This document shows, in pieces, positions 1 to 5,126 of a stretch of DNA of 5,648 bases; position 1 is the first letter of the stretch; every line of letters begins with the position of its first letter. The notes under the pieces are model-generated. The model was not told the DNA's origin. It did no database searches and was given only the letters and a program-made list of their open reading frames with translations. The stretch comes from Hyphococcus sp. Lineage in GTDB: Bacteria; Pseudomonadota; Alphaproteobacteria; Caulobacterales; Parvularculaceae. The stretch covers positions 1-5,648 of the forward strand of contig BQJH01000188.1 in assembly GCA_021604605.1 (NCBI GenBank), written 5' to 3'. The translations under genes and the position numbers were made by a program.

Positions 1-159
1 CGCACGACGCTGGTGATCGCCCATCGCCTTTCGACGGTCAAAGACGCCGATCTTATCGCGGTGATGGATGAGGGGCGAATCATTGAAACAGGCCGCCATG
101 ATGATCTCATGGCGAAAGGCGGCGCTTATGCGCGTCAGGCAGCGCTGCAGCTGAGCTAA
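1..159 (+). CDS. ABC exporter (MsbA/multidrug type), C-terminal end of the ATPase domain, partial
   Basis: Frame 1 is open from the window edge to TAA at 157-159 and gives the last 52 residues of an ABC transporter nucleotide-binding domain. The segment starts RTTLVIAHRLSTVKDAD, which contains the H-loop (switch) histidine at residue 8 of the fragment, followed by the usual closing strands (IAVMDEGRIIETGRHDDLM) and a short tail ending ALQLS. This type of C-terminus is typical of fused permease-ATPase half-transporters of the MsbA/LmrA class, which flip lipids or export drugs across the inner membrane. Walker A, Walker B, the signature motif and the membrane domain lie upstream of the window, so the substrate cannot be assigned. 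The gene converges on the phosphatase gene, with 2 nt between the two stop codons. The family call is firm; calling it MsbA itself would be a guess. Confidence 0.9.
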   Translation, partial: RTTLVIAHRLSTVKDADLIAVMDEGRIIETGRHDDLMAKGGAYARQAALQLS

Positions 160-161
160 GA

Positions 162-857
162 TTACTCCCGCCGCAAAACTGTTTCCGTCAAAAAACTGCC
201 CCAACCTGAGGCGCGGAAATTTTCTTTCGTTGCGTCCGGGTCATATACTGTGTCGGCCCATTCAAAAAAGTCGTCTACGGAAGATAGGGATTTTCCGTTA
301 TCTTGCGCGTAATCGATATATTGATTGAGAGCCGCATCGATAACGCCGGTTTTGCCTTGTTTTACGTGTCCATATTTAAAAGAGAGTTGTTCCATCGCCA
401 TGTCGAGCGGAATACCTTCGTGAAAAAACAGATAGAGCGTTGACATTAATCCCGCACGATCTGCGCCCGATTTACAATGCATGATCGCCGGGTATTCAAT
501 TTCAGCAAAGAGTTTGCGCGCGCCATGCAAGGTTTCGCGGGGCGGGGCGTTTCTGGAAAATACCTGAAAAGTCGTCAGTGTAAGCCCAAGCTTTTCACAT
601 GCTTCTTTTTCAAGGAGATAATAGCCGGTAGGATTGTCGCCGCGTAAATTGATGACGGTTTTAATGCCGCACTTTTTCCATTTTTGCAGCTTCGCAGGCG
701 AGGGCTGATAGGTGCGCCACATTTTTCCGGGCGAAATTTCGTGTGTGTTGTCATAAAACTTCCGCAACCAACCATGATCGCCGATCATCAGTTCACGCCA
801 GGCGCGCCTTCGCCCGCGAGATGTTTTTAAATCATTCATAGTTAGGGCGGGGGGCAT
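162..857 (-). CDS. Cysteine-based (CX5R) tyrosine/dual-specificity-like phosphatase
   Basis: This 231-residue protein carries the signature P-loop of cysteine phosphatases, HCKSGADRAG at residues 127-136, with nucleophile Cys128 and phosphate-binding Arg134. Upstream, GIKTVINLRGDNP (about 64-76) is the conserved strand-loop of bacterial dual-specificity-like phosphatases. A basic N-terminus (KTSRGRRRAW, 11-20) precedes the domain; no signal peptide is evident, so it is probably cytoplasmic. The position where a general-acid Asp is usually sought reads FSRNAPP (100-106), with no Asp. Substrates could be phosphoproteins, nucleotides, inositol phosphates or lipid phosphates. It is the last gene of the minus-strand cluster, 31 nt after the HEAT-like gene, and faces an MsbA-like exporter. 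The ATG at 857 is used; an ATG at 839 (MNDLK) would shorten it by six residues, and neither has a clear Shine-Dalgarno. Family confident, substrate unknown. Confidence 0.85.
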   Translation of the reverse strand: MPPALTMNDLKTSRGRRRAWRELMIGDHGWLRKFYDNTHEISPGKMWRTYQPSPAKLQKWKKCGIKTVINLRGDNPTGYYLLEKEACEKLGLTLTTFQVFSRNAPPRETLHGARKLFAEIEYPAIMHCKSGADRAGLMSTLYLFFHEGIPLDMAMEQLSFKYGHVKQGKTGVIDAALNQYIDYAQDNGKSLSSVDDFFEWADTVYDPDATKENFRASGWGSFLTETVLRRE

Positions 858-888
858 AGGAATTTTTCTGAAAGTGGGTTTTGTATGC

Positions 889-1401
889 TTAAGACAAATT
901 TTTCGCGCGGGCGCGCACGGAGGCAGCGCTATCTTCTAACCCGGCTTTGATAGCCGCCTTCGCTTTCTTTTCATACTCTGGATGCGCTTTTGCTATAGCC
1001 GACAACGCATCCATCGACCAGGCGCGTAAAAACGGTCGCTTGTGTTCCAGAAGAATCCCCAGCCATGGGGCTAATTCTTTTGCCGCCTTTTCTGAGACGG
1101 ATAAGTGCTGGACGGATTGGCAAACATGAAGGTTTGCCGCCCAGCTTTCTGTTTTTATCGCTTGGCTAACAAACTTATTGGTTTGGCTGGCGGTCAGAAC
1201 ACCACCTTTATCAAGATGGTCTTTGATGATCCATGTGGCACCGTCAGCCAGATAATCCTCCGGGTCTGCGCTGAGTGAAATAATAACGTCGAGAAATTCA
1301 GGCTCATCGTGGTGGCGCGCGATAGCCTGCGACAAGATGCTGATGGCGCGGCCATCGAAGGCGAGCAGTTCGTCACGTACTTTCGCCTTCAATCCAGTCA
1401 T
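889..1401 (-). CDS. Small HEAT-like helical repeat protein, function unknown
   Basis: The product has 170 residues from the chosen start and is almost entirely predicted alpha-helical, with amphipathic helix pairs recalling HEAT/armadillo repeats. Examples are residues 33-44, 51-63, 70-83, 105-119, 122-138 and the final pair 143-153 / 158-168 ending SVRARAKNL, a typical HEAT helix pattern with Asp and Arg near the turn. Such proteins are scaffolds without catalytic motifs, and I see no catalytic motif, signal peptide or membrane segment. I place the start at ATG 1401 (MTGLKAKVRDEL) because AAGG lies about 9 nt upstream, 10 nt after the DUF4170 stop. The in-frame ATG at 1431 (MGTASFK) would add ten residues, overlap the DUF4170 gene by 20 nt and has no Shine-Dalgarno. 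The gene lies between the DUF4170 and phosphatase genes in a tight run. No function can be assigned. Confidence 0.75.
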   Translation of the reverse strand: MTGLKAKVRDELLAFDGRAISILSQAIARHHDEPEFLDVIISLSADPEDYLADGATWIIKDHLDKGGVLTASQTNKFVSQAIKTESWAANLHVCQSVQHLSVSEKAAKELAPWLGILLEHKRPFLRAWSMDALSAIAKAHPEYEKKAKAAIKAGLEDSAASVRARAKNLS

Positions 1402-1411
1402 GTGAAGCGCC

Positions 1412-1648
1412 TTAAAACTTGCCGTCCCCATCAGGGTCTAACAGCTTATGCATATGCACGATGAAGTAACGCATATGGGCGTTATCGACGGTCTGTTGTG
1501 CTTTTGCACGCCAGGCTTTTTCTGCGGCTTTATAATTTGGAAATACGCCGACAATATCAAGCTCATCGAGATTACGAAATTCGCACTCTTCCGGGCTTTC
1601 CAGCTCGCCGCCGAATACCATGTGTAATAATTGTTTTTCTTCAGACAT
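1412..1648 (-). CDS. DUF4170 family protein
   Basis: This 78-residue soluble protein matches the DUF4170 pattern as I know it: LLHMVFGGEL near the N-terminus (7-16), an EFRNLDELDIVGVFPNY core (23-39), an alanine- and tryptophan-containing helix (AEKAWRAKAQ, 42-51) and the highly conserved TVDNAHMRYFIVHMHKLLDP block (53-72). The family is small, widespread in Alphaproteobacteria and functionally uncharacterised, and it commonly lies just downstream of pmbA, as here. The start ATG at 1648 has GGAG about 9 nt upstream, within the 18-nt gap after the pmbA stop, which supports translation from the same transcript. The last residues, DPDGDGKF, resemble the beginning of an EF-hand loop, but the protein stops before the loop could be completed, so calcium binding is unlikely. 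Length is normal for the family. Confidence 0.88.
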   Translation of the reverse strand: MSEEKQLLHMVFGGELESPEECEFRNLDELDIVGVFPNYKAAEKAWRAKAQQTVDNAHMRYFIVHMHKLLDPDGDGKF

Positions 1649-1667
1649 GAAGTTTGTCTCCGTTACT
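1637..1667 (-). promoter_or_regulatory. Ribosome binding site and start of the DUF4170 gene
   Basis: On the minus strand, the 18 nt between the pmbA stop and the DUF4170 ATG contain GGAG (complement of CTCC, about 1658-1661), roughly 9 nt before the ATG. This is one of the clearer Shine-Dalgarno sequences in the cluster and fixes the DUF4170 start. Confidence 0.5.
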
Positions 1668-3010
1668 TAGTCTCCGGCGATGGTCATCGCGGGAATCAAA
1701 ACACTCGGCGCATTGGCCGACCCAAGGAATTCAAGGTCATTGGCAGGAATAAGCCCCGCAAACATTTCCAGTAGATTGCCAGCGATGGTGATCTCGCTGA
1801 CCGGGTAGGCGATGGCGCCATTTTCAATCCAGAAGCCGGAACAGCCAACAGAATAATCGCCAGTATTTGGATTGACCTGCGGCCCGAACATATCGGTGAG
1901 GAAAAGACCTTCCCTGGCTTCTTTGATGAGGTCATCAAGGGTTGCCTCACCCGGTTCAAGGTAGAGATTGGTTGATCCGGCGCCGGGCGCACCGCCTGTG
2001 CCGCGTGTGGCGCGGGCGTTACTTTCAAGGTTCAGTTGTTTGGCGTGGCTGGAATTCATGAACCAATTGGTCAAGACGCCATCTTCAATCAGGTTGAAGC
2101 GCTCATTGCCAAGGCCTTCACCGTCAAACGGGCGTGAGCCTTGGCCACGCTTCATGTGTGGGTCATCAACGATGTTGATGCCCTTAGCAAAAATCTGTGC
2201 GCCTTTTTTATCTTTCAGATAGCTGACGTCGCGTGCGATTGCTGCGCCATTGACGGCGCCGGAAAGGCTGGAAAGGAGAGAGCGTGACAGTCGGTTGTCG
2301 AAGACCACAGGCGCGGTCTGACTTTTCGCTTTTTTGGGCGAGAGGCGTTTGACGGTGCGTTCGCCCGCATTCTTGCCGATAGCGACGGCTGATTTCAGGT
2401 CCTCAATATGGGTCTTGGAATCATAATCATAATCGCGCTCCATGCCGTTGTCGTCCTGCGCCAGAACGCTGACAGAAACGGAATGGTTAGAGCCGCCAGA
2501 CTGGCCGAAAAAGCCATGGCTGGTAGCGAACCATTTCTGGCCTTCGCCATAGCTTGCCCCAGCGCCAGATGAATTGACAACGCCTTCAACGGCGAGGGCG
2601 GCTTCTTCGCATTCACCAGCGCGCGCTTTTAATTGTTCGGTGGTCGGCTCCGCATAATCACCCAGATCGAGATCTTTGTGCGGGCCTTTGGCGAGGCGAT
2701 CTTCCGGGCCGAGGCCGCAAAAGGGGTCTTCCGGCGCGGCCTTGGCCATATCGGCGCAGCGTTCCGCCAGTTCTTTTAACGAGGTGCGGGAATGGTCCGT
2801 GGTCGAGACCGACGCTTGGCGCTGGCCCACAAGAATGCGCAACCCCAAATCGGCGCTTTCGGAGCGCTCAACGTCTTCCAGCTTGCCCATCCGCCAGGAA
2901 ACCCCGTGGGAAACTGAGTGATAAAGCACCGCATCGGCGGCGTCTGCGCCGGCAGCCTTGGCGTCGGCGAGGAGGGCGGTGAGAATCTGTTCTGCCTGAT
3001 TTTTATCCAT
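1667..3010 (-). CDS. pmbA: PmbA/TldE, non-metal subunit of the TldD/TldE metalloprotease
   Basis: A TldD/PmbA-family protein of 447 residues from the chosen start, close to the roughly 450 of E. coli PmbA. TldD and TldE form a heteromeric cytoplasmic protease that degrades unfolded peptides and, in E. coli, matures the peptide microcin B17 and degrades the CcdA antitoxin. Family landmarks: GLRILVGQRQASVSTTD (56-72), GVLTNWFMNSSHAKQL (311-326), GPQVNPNTGDYSVGCSGFWIENG (376-398), YPVSEITIAGNL (402-413) and the terminal LIPAMTIAGD. There is no HExxxH zinc motif, which marks it as the TldE/PmbA subunit; the catalytic partner TldD must be encoded elsewhere. I start at ATG 3010 (MDKNQAEQIL); a TTG at 3046 would add 12 proline- and arginine-containing residues unlike the family N-terminus. 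The stop lies 18 nt before the DUF4170 start. No strong Shine-Dalgarno precedes the ATG. Confidence 0.95.
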   Translation of the reverse strand: MDKNQAEQILTALLADAKAAGADAADAVLYHSVSHGVSWRMGKLEDVERSESADLGLRILVGQRQASVSTTDHSRTSLKELAERCADMAKAAPEDPFCGLGPEDRLAKGPHKDLDLGDYAEPTTEQLKARAGECEEAALAVEGVVNSSGAGASYGEGQKWFATSHGFFGQSGGSNHSVSVSVLAQDDNGMERDYDYDSKTHIEDLKSAVAIGKNAGERTVKRLSPKKAKSQTAPVVFDNRLSRSLLSSLSGAVNGAAIARDVSYLKDKKGAQIFAKGINIVDDPHMKRGQGSRPFDGEGLGNERFNLIEDGVLTNWFMNSSHAKQLNLESNARATRGTGGAPGAGSTNLYLEPGEATLDDLIKEAREGLFLTDMFGPQVNPNTGDYSVGCSGFWIENGAIAYPVSEITIAGNLLEMFAGLIPANDLEFLGSANAPSVLIPAMTIAGD

Positions 3011-3011
3011 G

Positions 3012-3036
3012 GCCGCCGGGATAGAGGGTTGGCGGC
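3012..3036 (-). other. Stem-loop in the leader immediately upstream of the pmbA start
   Basis: On the minus strand GCCGCC (complement of 3031-3036) pairs perfectly with GGCGGC (complement of 3012-3017) around a 13-nt loop, and the 3' arm ends 1 nt before the pmbA ATG at 3010. The region has no clear Shine-Dalgarno, so such a hairpin could restrict ribosome access. It is short and GC-rich, and could be chance. Confidence 0.3.
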
Positions 3037-3066
3037 GAGGGTGCAAGATGTGGGGTGGTTGTTAAG

Positions 3067-3732
3067 TCACGAACTGGATATTTCAGCCTTTGCCTCGACG
3101 CCCCATTCTTTCATGGCTGTCGTGTCACGCATCATATCGCGATAGGCGGAGGCCTCTGGGCTTAGCTCTGTCGGTCCATAGGTCAGAAGGCGTGAGACGA
3201 CAGGCGCGTACATAGCGTCGGCGATGGAGAATTTCCCGAAGAGGAAAGGCTCGCCCAATTCACACCGGGCGCCAAACTCTTTCCGGCACATCGTCCAGAG
3301 CGAATTGATGCGATCGATGTCGCGCTGGACCCCGCCCGCTGTCGACAACGCCAAATCAGAGCGGGTGAAATTCATCGGCCAGACGGTGCGTAAGGCCGAG
3401 AACCCTGAATGCATTTCCGAAGTTACAGCGCGCGCAATCCCACGCGCGTGATTATCTTTCGGCCAGAGTGCTTTTTCCGGGAAGAGATCGTTGACATATT
3501 CGCAGATCGCCAGCGAGTCCCAAATCTTGATATCGCCTGTGCTCGTCTTGTGAGTGAGATACGGCACAAGACCGGACGGTGATTTTTCATTCAGAACTTT
3601 CCGCGTTTCGGGGCGGTCAAGTTTGATGTTTTCTTCTGTGAAAGGGATGCCTGCCTGCTTCATTAGAAACCATGGTCGCAATGACCAGGAGGAAAGGTTT
3701 TTGTCGCCGATAGTCAGGGTTAGCTCGGTCAT
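3067..3732 (-). CDS. Glutathione S-transferase family protein
   Basis: This 221-residue cytosolic protein has the two-domain GST layout. The thioredoxin-like N-terminal domain opens LTLTIGDKNLSSWSLRPW (4-21), with Ser14/Ser15 as candidate glutathione-activating residues. The cis-proline follows in SGLVPYL (53-59, Pro57), then the glutathione gamma-glutamyl-binding motif WDSLAICEYV (71-80, Asp72-Ser73). The helical C-terminal domain contains FSIADAMYAPVVSRL (168-182) with the conserved N-capping Asp172. The start ATG at 3732 has a good Shine-Dalgarno, AAGGA, 6 nt upstream. Length and the LSSWSLRPW opening match a GST subgroup common in Proteobacteria (YfcF-like); substrate is unknown, with detoxification or thioether chemistry likely. 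It precedes pmbA by 56 nt on the same strand and may share its transcript, although a functional link is not evident. Confidence 0.9.
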   Translation of the reverse strand: MTELTLTIGDKNLSSWSLRPWFLMKQAGIPFTEENIKLDRPETRKVLNEKSPSGLVPYLTHKTSTGDIKIWDSLAICEYVNDLFPEKALWPKDNHARGIARAVTSEMHSGFSALRTVWPMNFTRSDLALSTAGGVQRDIDRINSLWTMCRKEFGARCELGEPFLFGKFSIADAMYAPVVSRLLTYGPTELSPEASAYRDMMRDTTAMKEWGVEAKAEISSS

Positions 3733-3745
3733 GGGGTTTCCTTAC
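3733..3745 (-). promoter_or_regulatory. Shine-Dalgarno of the GST gene
   Basis: On the minus strand AAGGAA (complement of TTCCTT, 3738-3743) lies 5 nt before the ATG at 3732. It is a strong, well-placed ribosome binding site and settles the start codon. Confidence 0.6.
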
Positions 3746-3758
3746 ATTCGTGGGGTGA

Positions 3759-3787
3759 CTTTAATCGGCCCCTGCAACTGGTGTAAA
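3759..3787 (-). promoter_or_regulatory. Candidate sigma70-type promoter for the GST-pmbA cluster
   Basis: Reading the minus strand, TTTACA (complement of 3782-3787, 5/6 to TTGACA) is followed after exactly 17 nt by TTAAAG (complement of 3759-3764, 3/6 to TATAAT). Transcription would start near 3752, giving a leader of about 20 nt with the GST Shine-Dalgarno inside it. The -10 element is weak, so this is only a candidate. Confidence 0.3.
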
Positions 3788-3789
3788 AT
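3760..3789 (+). promoter_or_regulatory. Weak candidate promoter for the enoyl-CoA isomerase gene
   Basis: On the plus strand TAAAAT (3784-3789, 5/6 to TATAAT) lies 18 nt after TTTAAT (3760-3765, only 3/6 to TTGACA). It would give a leader of about 90 nt and overlaps the minus-strand candidate almost completely, so both may not be real. Support is limited to the -10 match and its place in the divergent gap. Confidence 0.2.
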
Positions 3790-3825
3790 AGAGATTATCC
3801 ACTGAAGACTGCATCCGGTGCTTGA

Positions 3826-3853
3826 TCTTCGTGTCTCAATGTTCTCATGAAGA
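3826..3853. repeat. Imperfect inverted repeat upstream of the isomerase gene
   Basis: TCTTCGT (3826-3832) is matched by ATGAAGA (3847-3853), whose complement is TCTTCAT, so six of seven positions pair and the seventh is a G-U pair in RNA; the arms are 14 nt apart. It lies about 30 nt before the start codon in the intergenic region. It could be a dyad operator or a weak leader stem, or chance. Confidence 0.22.
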
Positions 3854-3870
3854 CGATGAAAATTTTTCAT

Positions 3871-3887
3871 AAGGATAGCCGGTGATG
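3871..3887 (+). promoter_or_regulatory. Shine-Dalgarno and double start (GTG/ATG) of the isomerase gene
   Basis: AAGGA at 3871-3875 is followed by two adjacent in-frame starts, GTG at 3882 (6 nt spacing) and ATG at 3885 (9 nt spacing). Either is acceptable; I use the ATG because it is the stronger codon and still well spaced. The choice changes the protein by one residue. Confidence 0.5.
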
Positions 3888-4664
3888 AGCGATCTGATTT
3901 CCCATAAGCGCGATGGCGCGATCTTACGCCTTGGTTTTAACCGCCCGGACAAGAAAAACGCCATTACAGCGGCGATGTATGCGGCGCTCGCCGACGGGCT
4001 GGACGAAGCGGCGAGCGATCCGTCGATCCGTGTGGTGTTGTTCGAATCGGTAGGTGATATCTTTACGGCGGGCAATGACATTCCGGATTTTATGGCCGGC
4101 GCTGCGAATCCCACAGACACGCACGATCTGCCACCCGTAGCAAGGTTCCTGATCGGGATCGCCAGTGCTGAAAAACCATTGATCGCCGCTGTGCAAGGCC
4201 CGGCGGTTGGCGTTGGCGTGACGATGCTGTTTCATTGTGATCTGGTTTACGCGTCGACTGCGGCGACATTCCATACGCCGTTTGTTGATCTTGCTCTCGT
4301 ACCGGAAGCGGCGTCGAGCTTTTTGCTGCCGCGTATGGCCGGTCATCAACGTGCGGCGGAAATGTTGCTGGCGGCAAAGAAAATTGACGCGGGGCGCGCT
4401 TATGAGTTCGGGTTTGTGAACGAAGTAGTTGAACAGGGCGAGTTGGAGGCGCACGCCATGAGCCAAGTGCAAGCGCTCAGTGAAAAGGCGCCGCGTTCGG
4501 TTCATCTCACCAAGATGCTCATGAAGCCGCACCGTGAAGAAGCGATTGCCCATCTTCAAAAAGAGAGCGAGCATTTCGCCGCGCAACTCAAATCACCTGA
4601 ATTTCAGGAAGCCGGCATGGCGTTCATGCAAAAACGCAAACCGGATTTTTCAAAACTCGGATAG
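3885..4664 (+). CDS. Crotonase-superfamily delta3-delta2-enoyl-CoA isomerase (ECI2-like)
   Basis: A 259-residue enoyl-CoA hydratase/isomerase family protein. The CoA-binding and oxyanion-hole segments are visible: FNRPDKKNAIT (18-28), FTAGNDIPDFM (60-70) and AAVQGPAVGVGVTMLFHCD (101-119). Aligned by eye with rat mitochondrial hydratase, both catalytic glutamates are replaced, Glu144 by Thr113 and Glu164 by Phe133. Instead the segment YASTAATFHTPFVDLALVPE (122-141) closely follows human ECI2, placing Glu141 where peroxisomal isomerases have their single catalytic base. I therefore predict isomerisation of 3-enoyl-CoA to trans-2-enoyl-CoA (EC 5.3.3.8), needed for beta-oxidation of unsaturated fatty acids in the cytoplasm. 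The C-terminus MQKRKPDFSKLG is typical of the superfamily. It is transcribed alone, divergent from the GST gene and ending 2 nt from the convergent membrane-protein gene. Family certain; isomerase role likely. Confidence 0.92.
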   Translation: MSDLISHKRDGAILRLGFNRPDKKNAITAAMYAALADGLDEAASDPSIRVVLFESVGDIFTAGNDIPDFMAGAANPTDTHDLPPVARFLIGIASAEKPLIAAVQGPAVGVGVTMLFHCDLVYASTAATFHTPFVDLALVPEAASSFLLPRMAGHQRAAEMLLAAKKIDAGRAYEFGFVNEVVEQGELEAHAMSQVQALSEKAPRSVHLTKMLMKPHREEAIAHLQKESEHFAAQLKSPEFQEAGMAFMQKRKPDFSKLG

Positions 4665-4666
4665 GT

Positions 4667-4936
4667 CTATTCCGCAGGCGCCGTCGGGTGTGTTTTGTCG
4701 ATGGTCTTTTTGATCACCGGGGGAAAACGGTGCCGGTGCAGCCGTAGATTGCGGTCAAGGTCAGGCCATTTTGCGCGCATTTTTTTGATCAGCCGCTGCA
4801 CCACCGGGATATAAGGCGCCAGCAGCGCGAAGCCGATGGTCAGCATGATGAGACCAAAAGGCAGCGGCAGCGGCAGGACGATCAGTCCCACAATTACAAG
4901 GGCAGAGCCAAATATCTGATGTAAAATCGGCAACAT
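4667..4936 (-). CDS. Small two-helix inner-membrane protein, PGPGW-like
   Basis: The 89-residue product has a strongly hydrophobic N-terminal half: one probable membrane helix at about 5-22 (LHQIFGSALVIVGLIVLP), a PLPLP turn at about 22-26 and a second helix at about 27-46 (FGLIMLTIGFALLAPYIP). A basic tail follows (VQRLIKKMRAKWPDLDRNLR), consistent with a cytoplasmic C-terminus. The order helix, proline/glycine turn, helix with GxALLA and then a basic segment resembles the PGPGW family of putative transmembrane proteins, although the name-giving motif is degenerate here. The function of that family is unknown. The ATG at 4936 is preceded by GGGGAG about 13 nt upstream, a rather long spacing. 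The stop is 2 nt from the stop of the convergent isomerase gene. The gene is divergent from ubiD across a 240-bp gap. Confidence 0.7.
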   Translation of the reverse strand: MLPILHQIFGSALVIVGLIVLPLPLPFGLIMLTIGFALLAPYIPVVQRLIKKMRAKWPDLDRNLRLHRHRFPPVIKKTIDKTHPTAPAE

Positions 4937-4982
4937 CGCCGAACGTCAACTCCCCAAGAAATATTCTTAACCCAACAACAGG

Positions 4983-4998
4983 GGCGGCTCTTGCCGCC
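4983..4998. other. Short perfect hairpin, GGCGGC-TCTT-GCCGCC
   Basis: GGCGGC (4983-4988) and GCCGCC (4993-4998) form a perfect 6-bp stem with a 4-nt loop. No T-run follows on either strand, so it is not a standard intrinsic terminator. It lies about 46 bp upstream of the membrane-protein start and could be part of that gene's leader or an operator. Confidence 0.35.
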
Positions 4999-5126
4999 GA
5001 AACGCGATACTATTGCAGTGACGTTCCGCTAAGAAACAAGTTAAGCATCTTGGCTTTCAGGGTAAAGGGCAGGCGCGAAAATAAGGTTAACAATTGGGTC
5101 ACGTTTCAGCTAGGGATAGCCCCCCG

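Noticed and set aside
139..148. Perfect 10-bp palindrome GCAGCGCTGC near the end of the ABC gene
   Set aside because: It lies inside coding sequence for QAALQ and is explained by alanine, glutamine and leucine codons in GC-rich DNA; no T-run follows.
1412..1435. EF-hand-like calcium loop at the end of the DUF4170 protein (DPDGDGKF)
   Set aside because: Only the first eight loop positions are present and the protein ends before the conserved position-12 acidic residue and the exiting helix.
1696..2616. Open frames overlapping pmbA in other frames
   Set aside because: Their products show no recognisable domain and have the skewed composition of frame shadows; pmbA is conserved along its full length.
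3774..3783. AACTGGT-like half site resembling a FadR operator upstream of the fatty-acid isomerase gene
   Set aside because: Only one half of the palindrome is present and FadR of that type is not expected in alphaproteobacteria.
3924..4586. Long open frame on the minus strand opposite the isomerase gene (220 codons)
   Set aside because: The protein is rich in Arg and His with no family resemblance, as expected of an antisense shadow; the plus-strand gene is unambiguous.
4761..4949. Alternative minus-strand frame overlapping the small membrane protein
   Set aside because: It has a low-complexity Ala/His-rich product, whereas the overlapping frame gives a coherent two-helix membrane protein.
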